NCBI GenBank assembly: GCA_023427085.1
Contig: JAEZBO010000208.1
Coordinates: 1-23,014, forward strand
Length of the DNA: 23,014 bases
Origin: Pseudomonadota bacterium
GTDB lineage: Bacteria > Pseudomonadota > Gammaproteobacteria > Burkholderiales > Burkholderiaceae_B
Direction of reading: 5' to 3'
A program made the translations under genes and the position numbers. Positions 7,087 through 14,608 of this stretch are shown here, piece after piece (the first letter of the stretch is position 1; the number at the start of each line of letters is the position of its first letter). The notes under the pieces were generated by a model that was given only the letters and a program-made list of their open reading frames with translations, had not been told where the DNA came from and did no database searches.

Positions 7087-8112
7087 ATGCTCTCGATCAA
7101 AAGATGGCGCGCCTGCGCCGCGTTGCTCGCCGCCTGCGGCCTGACCGCACCCGCGCTGAGCGCCGACAAACCGGTGAACTGGCGCATCCAGACGCTGTGG
7201 CAACCGGGCACCGCCAATCAGCAGGCCTTCGAGCGCTTCGCCAAGAACGTTCAGGAAAAGACCGGTGGGCAGATCCGCATCACTCCGCTGGCGGCGGGCG
7301 CGGTGGTAGGCGTGAACGAAACCTTCGATGCGGTGCGGCGCGGCGTGCTGCAGGGCCAGCACCCGGCAACCGTCTACTGGACCGGCCGCGATCCCGCCTT
7401 CGCAGTGCTCGGCGACCTCAACGGCGCCTATGACAATCCGCGCCTGGCGATGGAATATTTCTACGAGCATGGCGGCCTGGAGCTGCTGCGCGAAGCCTAC
7501 AAGCCGCACGGCCTGTATCCGATCGGCGTGGCCTGGTGGGGTGCCGAGTCCTTGCCCACCACGCGCCGGGTCGGCAAGCCGGAGGACCTCAAGGGCCTGA
7601 AGGTGCGTCTGCCGCAGGGCATGTCGTCCGACTTGTTCGCCAAGTTCGGCGCGGTGCCGATCAACCTGGCGGGATCCGAAGTGTTCAGTGCGCTCGACAG
7701 CGGCACCATCGAGGCTACCGACTGGGGCACGCTCGGCATGAACGCTGAGCTGGGCTTTCACGAAAAGGCGCGCTACGCGATCTATCCCGGCATCCATTCG
7801 ACGCCTGCCGGCGACGTCAGCATCCCGCTCAAGACCTGGGAAAAACTACCAGCCGAGCAGCAGAAGATCCTCGAACAGGCGGTCAAGGATTTTGCCGTCG
7901 ACATGATCGATGCGCTGGCCAAGGAAGATGCCGCGGTCGCCGACAAGCTGCGCGCCAGCGGCGTCGAACTGGTCGACTGGAGCCCGGAAGACCGCAAGCG
8001 CTTCCGCACCGCGGCGGCCGAGGTGTGGCAGTCGTACGGCGCCAAGAACGATCTTTCGAAGCGCGCCGTCGATGCGCAGATGAAGTTCCTGCGCGAGAAG
8101 GGCCTGCTGTAG
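7087..8112 (+). CDS. dctP: TRAP transporter substrate-binding protein DctP (unit 1)
   Basis: This is the periplasmic receptor that captures a carboxylate and delivers it to the DctQM permease. The chosen ATG has GGAGG (7076-7080) 6 nt upstream and gives 341 residues. The frame is open farther upstream, but that stretch is the control region. Residues 1-26 form a signal peptide: basic start KRWR, hydrophobic core, cleavage near ALSA. The mature protein has the DctP fold features: DLKGLKVRLP near 168-176, with R174 at the position that usually binds the ligand carboxylate, and EATDWGTLGMNAELGFHEKARYA near 209-231. That segment resembles the 2-oxo-acid (TakP-like) branch of DctP proteins, suggesting a 2-oxo or 2-hydroxy acid ligand, an inference only. 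It is the first gene of the operon. Confidence 0.9.
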   Translation: MLSIKRWRACAALLAACGLTAPALSADKPVNWRIQTLWQPGTANQQAFERFAKNVQEKTGGQIRITPLAAGAVVGVNETFDAVRRGVLQGQHPATVYWTGRDPAFAVLGDLNGAYDNPRLAMEYFYEHGGLELLREAYKPHGLYPIGVAWWGAESLPTTRRVGKPEDLKGLKVRLPQGMSSDLFAKFGAVPINLAGSEVFSALDSGTIEATDWGTLGMNAELGFHEKARYAIYPGIHSTPAGDVSIPLKTWEKLPAEQQKILEQAVKDFAVDMIDALAKEDAAVADKLRASGVELVDWSPEDRKRFRTAAAEVWQSYGAKNDLSKRAVDAQMKFLREKGLL

Positions 8113-8174
8113 GTCCGCGCCCGGCACGTCTGGCACGCGCCGATTTCTGATTCACCTCGTTTTGTGGTCGTGGT

Positions 8175-8198
8175 CGCGCGCCCGCGGGTCGGCGCGCG
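8175..8198 (+). other. GC-rich stem-loop in the dctP-dctQ gap (unit 1)
   Basis: An 8-bp perfect inverted repeat, CGCGCGCC (8175-8182) with GGCGCGCG (8191-8198), has an 8-nt loop within the 122-nt gap. No T-run follows. Such a structure could block 3' exonuclease decay and leave more dctP than dctQM message. The second TRAP unit has a comparable hairpin in the same gap. Confidence 0.4.
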
Positions 8199-8234
8199 CG
8201 CTCCACGCGCAACACACGTCTTCGAAAGGCAATC

Positions 8235-8723
8235 ATGCGATTCATCAGCGCAATGAACCAGAAGATCGGCGACTACGCGAGTCTGGCGTACATCGTCGTC
8301 TTCGCCATCATGATCTACGACATCGCCGCGCGGTATTACTTCTCGCGCCCCACCGTCTGGGGGCTGGAACTGATTCTTGCACTGGTCGGCATCCACTACG
8401 TGCTGGCCGGCGCACATGCGCTCAAGAACCGCCAGCACGTGCGCATCGACGTGATCTACAACCTGCTGCCGCTCAAGGTGCGCCGCTACATGGACGTACT
8501 GGCCGACCTGATGATCATCGTGCTGATGCTGATCATCGTCTATTACGGCTGGGAGCAGGCCGCGCCCGCGGTCGAGATCGGTGAGCGTTCGGGCGCTGGC
8601 TGGAACTCGCTGGCACCCACCTACATGAAGGTCGCGATTCCGGTGGGGGCGGCGCTGATGGCGCTGCAGGCACTGGTGCACCTGGTTCAATCGATCAAGG
8701 AGCTCGGCAATGATGAGCGGTGA
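8235..8723 (+). CDS. dctQ: TRAP transporter small permease DctQ (unit 1)
   Basis: The 162-residue protein has four hydrophobic segments (about 14-34, 44-62, 88-108 and 126-152), as in the small DctQ subunit that pairs with DctM to form the Na+-coupled TRAP permease. The central ALKNRQHVRIDV motif fits the family pattern of a short basic stretch followed by (V/I)R(I/V)D. The start ATG has GAAAGG 7-8 nt upstream. The end overlaps the start of dctM by 14 nt, implying translational coupling. It lies 122 nt after dctP in the usual P-Q-M order. Confidence 0.9.
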   Translation: MRFISAMNQKIGDYASLAYIVVFAIMIYDIAARYYFSRPTVWGLELILALVGIHYVLAGAHALKNRQHVRIDVIYNLLPLKVRRYMDVLADLMIIVLMLIIVYYGWEQAAPAVEIGERSGAGWNSLAPTYMKVAIPVGAALMALQALVHLVQSIKELGNDER

Positions 8724-10026
8724 AATCGTCAGTCTCGTCACCATGGCGCTGCTGATCGGGTTGTTGCTGACAGGCATCCCGTTGGCCTTCGCCACCGGCA
8801 TGACGGCGGTCATCCTGACCCTCTGGCTGTTCGAACCCGACGCGCTGTTCTTCATCCCCAGCCGCATCTTCACGCTGATGAACAACTACGCACTGGTGTC
8901 GGTGCCGCTGTTCGTCATGATGGGTTGCATCCTGGAGCGCGCCGGCGTCGTCGAGCGGATGTTCCACGCCCTGCACATCTGGTCGGGCCGTATCCGTGGC
9001 GGCCTGGCGGTCGGCACATTGCTGGCCTCGACCATCCTGGCCGCCATGGTTGGCGTGATCGGCGCAGAGATCGTCGTGCTGGGCCTGATCTGCCTGCCGA
9101 CCATGCTCAAGCGTGGCTACAACAAGAGCATGGCAGTCGGGGTGATCTGCGCCGGCGGCTCGCTGGGCACGATGTTGCCGCCCAGCATCGTGCTGATCGT
9201 CTACGGCCTGGTGGCGCAAGTCTCGATCGGCGAGCTGTTCATGGCCGCCGTCCTGCCCGGCTTTCTGCTGGTCGGCTTGTATCTGGCCTATGTGCTGGTG
9301 CGCTGCTACCTGAACCCGTCGCTGGGCCCGGTCGCCACCGACGAAGAACTGGACATGCCGTTGCGCGAAAAGCTCGGCCTGATGCGGGTGCTGATCCTGC
9401 CGGTGGCGCTGATCCTGACGGTGCTCGGCTCGCTGTATTCGGGCGTCGCCACGCCGACCGAGACCGCCGCGGTCGGCGTGTTCGGCGCGCTGGTGATCGC
9501 CGCGGTCAACAAGCGCCTGACCTGGGAGATGGTCTACGACTCGCTCAAGCGCACCGGCAGCACGGTCGCGATGCTGACGTGGATCTTCTTCGGCGCTTCG
9601 GCGCTGGTGGCAGTCTACACGCTGGCCGGCGGCACGTCGTTCCTGCAGGAGCTGATCACCGGGCTGCCGATCTCGCCGTTGGCGACGGTCGCGCTGATGA
9701 TGCTGATCCTGATCATCCTGGGCTTTTTCATCGACTGGATCGGCATCGTGCTGCTGACCATGCCGATCTTCGTGCCGGTGATCAAGAGCCTGGGGCTGGA
9801 CCCGGTCTGGTTCGGGATCCTGTTCACGATGAACATGCAGATCTCCTACCTTACGCCGCCATTTGCCGCCGCCGCTTTCTACCTGAAGGCGGTCGCACCG
9901 CCCGAGGTCACGCTGGGCGACATCTTCAAGGGCGTGGTGCCCTTCATCGGACTGCAGGTGATCGCACTGCTGCTGGTGATGTTCTTTCCGCAGATCAGCA
10001 TGTGGCTGCCAGCGAGCATGAGGTAA
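8710..10026 (+). CDS. dctM: TRAP transporter large permease DctM (unit 1)
   Basis: The 438-residue protein is highly hydrophobic with about a dozen predicted membrane segments, the normal size for DctM, the subunit that forms the translocation path. Family landmarks include SVPLFVMMGCILERAGV near 63-80, CAGGSLGTMLPPSIVLIVYG near 148-167, YSGVATPTETAAVGVFGAL near 241-259, and the C-terminal NMQISYLTPPFAAAAFYLKAV near 376-396. AAGGAG (8697-8702) precedes the first ATG by 7 nt inside the end of dctQ. It is followed after 10 nt by the flavoprotein gene, so permease and enzymes share one transcript. Confidence 0.92.
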   Translation: MMSGEIVSLVTMALLIGLLLTGIPLAFATGMTAVILTLWLFEPDALFFIPSRIFTLMNNYALVSVPLFVMMGCILERAGVVERMFHALHIWSGRIRGGLAVGTLLASTILAAMVGVIGAEIVVLGLICLPTMLKRGYNKSMAVGVICAGGSLGTMLPPSIVLIVYGLVAQVSIGELFMAAVLPGFLLVGLYLAYVLVRCYLNPSLGPVATDEELDMPLREKLGLMRVLILPVALILTVLGSLYSGVATPTETAAVGVFGALVIAAVNKRLTWEMVYDSLKRTGSTVAMLTWIFFGASALVAVYTLAGGTSFLQELITGLPISPLATVALMMLILIILGFFIDWIGIVLLTMPIFVPVIKSLGLDPVWFGILFTMNMQISYLTPPFAAAAFYLKAVAPPEVTLGDIFKGVVPFIGLQVIALLLVMFFPQISMWLPASMR

Positions 10027-10036
10027 AGGAGCAAAC

Positions 10037-11392
10037 ATGAACGTTTCCATCAATGCCGCGCAGGCCCTGGACCTGCGCACCCCGGACCGCCTGCAGACCG
10101 ACCTGCTGGTGGTGGGCGGCGGCGCGGCCGGACTGGCCGCCGCCGTCACCGCCGCGCGCGCCGGCCTGAAGGTGATCGTGCTCGAGAAGTACGGATTCGC
10201 GGGCGGCGGCGCCGTCGCGGGGCTGTCGGGCACGATCTGCGGACTGTATGAAGCCAAGGAGAGCCTGAGCGCGGTACCGAACCGGCTGGTGTTCGGTTTC
10301 GTCGACGAATTCATCGCCCGCATGGAGGCGCGCGGCGGCCTGTCCGATCCGCGTCGCTATGGCAACACCTATACGCTGGTGCACGATCCGCTGGTCTGGC
10401 GCGAGGTCGGCGACGACCTGTTCGAAGACGCCGGGGTGCAGGTGCTGTACCACACGGTCGTCACCGACGTGTTCGTCGATGGCGGCGAGCGCATCGAGGG
10501 CGTGCTGGCCTATAGCAAGCAGGGCAAGTTGCGCATCGACGCGGACCTGGTGATCGACGCCAGCGGCGACGGCGACATCGCCGCGATGGCCGGCCTCGAT
10601 ACCTATATGGGCACGCATGGCACGGTGCAGAACCCGACCATGATGTTTCGGGTGCAGGGCGTCGACGTGGCGCGCTTCCTGGCGCATTACGGCGAGAACA
10701 GCGTGATGCTGGGCGAGGTGGTCGACCTGATCCTGAAGGCCAAGGCGGGCGGCTACGACCTGCCGCGGACCAAGATATTCCTGTTTCCGACCTCGCGTCC
10801 CGGCGAGCTGCTGTGCAACTGCACCCGCGTGCTGGGGCCGGATGGCCGTGATCTGAATCCGCTGTCGGCCGCCGACTTCACGCTGGCCGAGATCCGCGGC
10901 CGGCGTCAGGTGCGCGAGTACGAACGGTTCTTTCGCGATTTCCTGGTCGGCTGCGAACAGGCCTTCGTCAACGACACCGGCGTGCAGGTCGGCATCCGCC
11001 AGACCCGCCAGGTCAGCGGCATGGCGACGCTGCGCAACGAGGACGTCACGCAGGGCAACAAGTTTCGCAGCGGCATCGCCCGCTCGGCCTGGCCGATCGA
11101 GTTGCACAAGGGCGACAAACCCAAGCTGGCCTGGCTGTTCGACGACTACTACGAGATCCCGTTCGAGTGCTTCCTGCCGACGCGTGGCGAACACCTGCTG
11201 ACAGCCGGCCGCTGCCTGTCGGCCGAGAGCGAGGCGATGGCCTCGGCGCGGGTGACCGCGCAGTGTTTTTCGTATGGGCACGCGATCGGCCATGCCGCGG
11301 TGATCGCCTTGCGTGAGCGCATCGCGCCGCGCCAGGTCGATCCGCTGGCGGTGCGCGCCGCGGTCAACGCCGACGGCGCCGGGCTGGATTGA
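10037..11392 (+). CDS. FAD-dependent oxidoreductase (FAD_oxidored-like family)
   Basis: The 451-residue soluble protein has an N-terminal Rossmann motif VVGGGAAGLAAA (25-36) ending in E50 for the ribose of FAD. A second family motif, VIDASGDGDIAAMAGL, lies near 172-187, GIRQTRQVSG near 315-324, and a C-terminal FAD-contact segment LLTAGRCLSAESEAMASARV near 390-409. This is the architecture of the large FAD_oxidored group, many members of which are uncharacterised; the substrate cannot be told. Its position between the permease and the CoA enzymes suggests it oxidises the imported acid, or a free-acid intermediate, before CoA attachment. AAGGAG (10026-10031) overlaps the dctM stop codon, with 5 nt to the ATG. 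No signal peptide is seen, so the reaction is probably cytoplasmic. Confidence 0.85.
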   Translation: MNVSINAAQALDLRTPDRLQTDLLVVGGGAAGLAAAVTAARAGLKVIVLEKYGFAGGGAVAGLSGTICGLYEAKESLSAVPNRLVFGFVDEFIARMEARGGLSDPRRYGNTYTLVHDPLVWREVGDDLFEDAGVQVLYHTVVTDVFVDGGERIEGVLAYSKQGKLRIDADLVIDASGDGDIAAMAGLDTYMGTHGTVQNPTMMFRVQGVDVARFLAHYGENSVMLGEVVDLILKAKAGGYDLPRTKIFLFPTSRPGELLCNCTRVLGPDGRDLNPLSAADFTLAEIRGRRQVREYERFFRDFLVGCEQAFVNDTGVQVGIRQTRQVSGMATLRNEDVTQGNKFRSGIARSAWPIELHKGDKPKLAWLFDDYYEIPFECFLPTRGEHLLTAGRCLSAESEAMASARVTAQCFSYGHAIGHAAVIALRERIAPRQVDPLAVRAAVNADGAGLD

Positions 11393-11432
11393 ACCCGCAG
11401 CAGACCATTCCCGAAAAAAAAGGAGAGAGACG

Positions 11433-12176
11433 ATGATCAAGCTGGAAACCGAAGGACGCGTCGCACTGCTGACGCTGGACCGTGCCGAGCGCCGCAATGC
11501 GCTGGGTTCGGCGATGATCGAACAACTGGACCAGGCCATCACCGCGCTGGACGCCGATGCCGGCGTGGGCGCGGTGGTGCTGTCGGGCGCGGCGCCGAGC
11601 TTTTGCGCCGGCAGTGACCTGAAGGAACTGGGCCGCATGGACCTGGCCGAAATGGCGCATCACGAAGCCGTGACCGCGGCGGTGGCGCGTCGCATCGCGC
11701 TGATGGACAAGCCGGTGATCGCGGCGGTCGAAGGCTATGCCTACGGCGGCGGCTTCATCCTGGCCTGCTCGTGCGATATCGTGGTCAGCAGCAGCGCGGC
11801 CAAGTGGAACCTGGCCGAAGTGCCCAACGGCTGGCTGCCGCCCTGGGGCCTGCAGGCCCTGCTGGCGCGGGTCGGCCCGGTCAACGCGCGTCGATTGACC
11901 TGGGGCCACGAGGTACTGGATGGCGAACAGGCTTACCGGGTCGGCGTGGCCGATTACCTGGCGCCCGAAGGCCAGGCGTTGGCGCAGGCGCGCGCGCTGG
12001 CCGACAAGCTGGCGCAACTGCCGGCGCCGGCGGTCGCGTCGACCAAACGTTTCTTCGCGCCGCATGCGGCCGCTGATGCCGAGGTCGCCGACGCGGCGGC
12101 CAACCGGATCTTCATCGACAACTGCCAGCACGAGGTGGCGCGGGCGACGCTGGCGCGATTTGGAGCCAAGGCATGA
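11433..12176 (+). CDS. Crotonase-fold (enoyl-CoA hydratase/isomerase family) protein 1
   Basis: The 247-residue protein has the crotonase fold that binds acyl-CoA and stabilises an enolate. The oxyanion-hole segments are SFCAGSDL (56-63) and YAYGGGF (102-108). The first catalytic Glu of classical hydratases (GGGCEL) is replaced by I109 in GGGFIL, while the second is present as E129 in NLAEVPNGW. The normally PGAGG stretch reads PPWG. Single-glutamate crotonases include delta3,delta2-enoyl-CoA isomerases, so isomerisation or another enolate reaction is more likely than hydration; this is an inference. The ATG at 11433 has AGGAGA 6 nt upstream. A longer in-frame extension would overlap the preceding gene and lacks family similarity. 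The stop overlaps the CoA-transferase start (ATGA). By eye, about half the residues match the second crotonase. Confidence 0.88.
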   Translation: MIKLETEGRVALLTLDRAERRNALGSAMIEQLDQAITALDADAGVGAVVLSGAAPSFCAGSDLKELGRMDLAEMAHHEAVTAAVARRIALMDKPVIAAVEGYAYGGGFILACSCDIVVSSSAAKWNLAEVPNGWLPPWGLQALLARVGPVNARRLTWGHEVLDGEQAYRVGVADYLAPEGQALAQARALADKLAQLPAPAVASTKRFFAPHAAADAEVADAAANRIFIDNCQHEVARATLARFGAKA

Positions 12177-13813
12177 GCGCGGCCGACCCGACCCAGGTTC
12201 TGGACGCCAGCGCCCGTGCCGGCGAGCCGCCGGCCGGTGCCGCATCCAACAAGCTCTGCAGCGCCGAGCAGGCCGCCGCGCTGATCCAGGACGGCCAGGC
12301 GGTGGCCAGCGTCGGTGTGATCGGCTGGATCACGCCCGACGCGGTGCTCAAGGCGATCGGCGAGCGTTACCGGCAGAGTGCCAGCCCGCGCGCGCTGACT
12401 TTTTATTTTCCCTGCGGCACCGGCGACGCGGTCGACATTCGTGGCATGGACCACGTGGCGCAGCCAGGCCTGATGAAACGGATCGTCTCGGGTTCGTACA
12501 TCAATCCGACCCACCCCACCACCGGTGCGCGGCCGGAATTGATGCGGCTGATCCGCGCCGACCAGGTGCAGGCCTACAGCTGGCCGATCGGCGCCAGCAT
12601 GCACTGGCTGCGCGAAGTGGCGCGCAAGAGCCCGGGCTACCTGACCCGCATCGGGCTGGGCACCTATATCGATCCCGATATCACCGGCGGCAAGTTCACG
12701 CCGTCGGCCACCGACGACCTGGTGCGCAAGATCGATTTTGAAGGCGAGCCGATGCTGTTCTATCCCAGCTGGAAGCTGGACGTGGGCATCATCCGCGCCA
12801 CCGCCTCGGACGACCTGGGCAACCTGTCGTTCGAGGAAGACCCGTTGCTGTCGTCGGCAATCGCGATCGCGATGGCGGTCAAGGCTTGCGGCGGCACGGT
12901 GATCGCGCAGGTCAAGCGCATCGTGCCGCGTGGCTCGCGTCCGGCCGTGACGGTGCGGGTGCCGGCGGCGCTGGTCGATCACATCGTGGTCGATCCACAG
13001 CAGATGATGGTCACCAACATCGCCGCCGATCCGGCCTACCTGGGTCTCGAGCCCATGCCTTACGAACAGGTCAAGCGCCTGCCGATGACGCCGGGCAAGA
13101 TCATCGCGCGGCGCGCCTCGCAGGAGGTGCGCAAGGGCGAGCTGTCGATCTTCGGTTTTGGCGCCTCGTCGGACATTCCGCTGGTGATGGTCGAGGATGG
13201 CCGCATCGACGCCGACAGCGTCGATGACTACCCCTTCACCACCGAGCACGGCTCGTTCGGCGGCGTGGTCATGAACGGCTGGCAGTTCTCCGGCAACATC
13301 AATCCGCGCGCGGTGGTCGACGGCGTCAGCCAGTTCGACCTGATCGACGGCGGCCTGTGCGCGTTCGCCGCGCTGGCCTTCGCCGAGTTCGACCAGCACG
13401 GCACCGTCAACGTCAGCCGCTTCGGCAAGGCCAACCCCGGCGCCGGCGGCTTCATCGACATCGCCCACAGCGCCCGGCGGCTGGTGTTCACCGGCACCTT
13501 CACGACCGGCGGCCTGAAAGTGTCGTATACGCCCGACCACGGCCTGCGCATCGACCAGGAGGGCGTGTCGCGCAAGTTCGTCAAGCAGGCCGAGCACATC
13601 ACCTACCGGGTCCGCGAGGGCGTGGCGCGCGGCCAGACCGCGCTGCTGGTGACCGAACGCGCGGTGTTCGCGGTCGAGGCCGACGGCCTGGTGCTGCAGG
13701 AGATCGCGCCCGGCATCGACTTGCAGCGCGACGTCCTGGACCTGATGGACTATCCGCCGCTGAGGATCGCCGAGCCGCTCAGGCTGATGGATCCGGCGCT
13801 GTTCCAGCCCTGA
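12173..13813 (+). CDS. Family I CoA-transferase (acetate/3-oxoacid/propionate CoA-transferase-like, YdiF type)
   Basis: The 546-residue protein contains fused alpha-like (about 25-300) and beta-like (about 305-530) halves, as in single-chain family I CoA-transferases. These enzymes move CoA between carboxylates through a glutamyl-CoA thioester. The catalytic glutamate is most likely E358 in TTEHGSFGGV, matching the (S/T)E.G..GG pattern of the family. Its role here would be to activate the pathway acid at the expense of another acyl-CoA such as acetyl- or succinyl-CoA; which one cannot be seen. Its ATG overlaps the stop of crotonase 1 in an ATGA, so the two are translationally coupled. Crotonase 2 follows after 12 nt. 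The first 25 residues are low-complexity and may be a non-conserved tail. Confidence 0.88.
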   Translation: MSAADPTQVLDASARAGEPPAGAASNKLCSAEQAAALIQDGQAVASVGVIGWITPDAVLKAIGERYRQSASPRALTFYFPCGTGDAVDIRGMDHVAQPGLMKRIVSGSYINPTHPTTGARPELMRLIRADQVQAYSWPIGASMHWLREVARKSPGYLTRIGLGTYIDPDITGGKFTPSATDDLVRKIDFEGEPMLFYPSWKLDVGIIRATASDDLGNLSFEEDPLLSSAIAIAMAVKACGGTVIAQVKRIVPRGSRPAVTVRVPAALVDHIVVDPQQMMVTNIAADPAYLGLEPMPYEQVKRLPMTPGKIIARRASQEVRKGELSIFGFGASSDIPLVMVEDGRIDADSVDDYPFTTEHGSFGGVVMNGWQFSGNINPRAVVDGVSQFDLIDGGLCAFAALAFAEFDQHGTVNVSRFGKANPGAGGFIDIAHSARRLVFTGTFTTGGLKVSYTPDHGLRIDQEGVSRKFVKQAEHITYRVREGVARGQTALLVTERAVFAVEADGLVLQEIAPGIDLQRDVLDLMDYPPLRIAEPLRLMDPALFQP

Positions 13814-13825
13814 CGAGAGGCCGAC

Positions 13826-14578
13826 ATGGACACGACATCACCCGCGGTTACGCTCGATATCGACGAGGGCGTGGCATGCCTCACGCTGAACCGGCCCGCC
13901 CGACGCAACGCCATGGACCGCGCGCTGATCGACGAACTCCGGCAGTCCTTGCTGCAGGCCGATCGTGACGACGCCGTGCATGCGATCCTGCTGGCCGGCG
14001 CCGGCAAGGGTTTCTGCGCCGGCAGCGACCTGAAGTACATCGGTGCGCTCGGCATCGAAGACATGGCGCGCTTCGAGCAGGACACCGGCGACGTCGGCCG
14101 CCTGATGGGCCTGATCTCCAAGCCCATCGTGGCCGCCGTCGAGACCTTCGCGATCGGCGGCGGTTTCATCCTGGCGGCCTGCTGTGACGTGGTGGTGGCC
14201 GGGCGCGCTTCGCGCTGGAGCCTGCCCGAGGTGCCGCACGGCTGGCTGACTCCATGGGGGCTGAACGCGCTGGTGCAGCGGGTCGGCCGCGTGCGGGCGC
14301 GCAACCTGTGCTTCTGCCTCGAAACGCTGGATGGCGCGCAGGCCGTGGCGATCGGGTTGGCCGATCAACTGGCCGACGACGGCCAGGCCCACGCGCACGC
14401 ACTGGCGCTGGCCCGGCGGCTGGCGCAACTGCCGCCGGCCGCGGTGGTGGCGACCAAGCGATTCTTCGCCGGCGGCATCATGCGCGATGCCGAAATCATG
14501 GACGTGCAGGCCAACCTGCTGTTCGCCGAGAACTGCCGGCACGCGCAGGCGCGCCAGACCCTGGACCAATACCGTTGA
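13826..14578 (+). CDS. Crotonase-fold (enoyl-CoA hydratase/isomerase family) protein 2
   Basis: The 250-residue paralogue of crotonase 1 carries the same signature: oxyanion segment GFCAGSDL (62-69), GGGFILAACCD (111-121) with I115 where classical hydratases have catalytic Glu, E135 retained in SLPEVPHGW, and TPWG in place of PGAGG. Both paralogues also share a late KRFFA segment (211-215 here). This points to a dedicated subfamily acting on related CoA intermediates, possibly as successive isomerase steps or as two subunits of one mixed oligomer; neither is demonstrated. GAGAGG lies 5-6 nt before the ATG and the gap after the CoA-transferase is 12 nt. Confidence 0.88.
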   Translation: MDTTSPAVTLDIDEGVACLTLNRPARRNAMDRALIDELRQSLLQADRDDAVHAILLAGAGKGFCAGSDLKYIGALGIEDMARFEQDTGDVGRLMGLISKPIVAAVETFAIGGGFILAACCDVVVAGRASRWSLPEVPHGWLTPWGLNALVQRVGRVRARNLCFCLETLDGAQAVAIGLADQLADDGQAHAHALALARRLAQLPPAAVVATKRFFAGGIMRDAEIMDVQANLLFAENCRHAQARQTLDQYR

Positions 14579-14608
14579 TGCGCGGCGCAGCCGTGCCTGG
14601 GAAGAACG

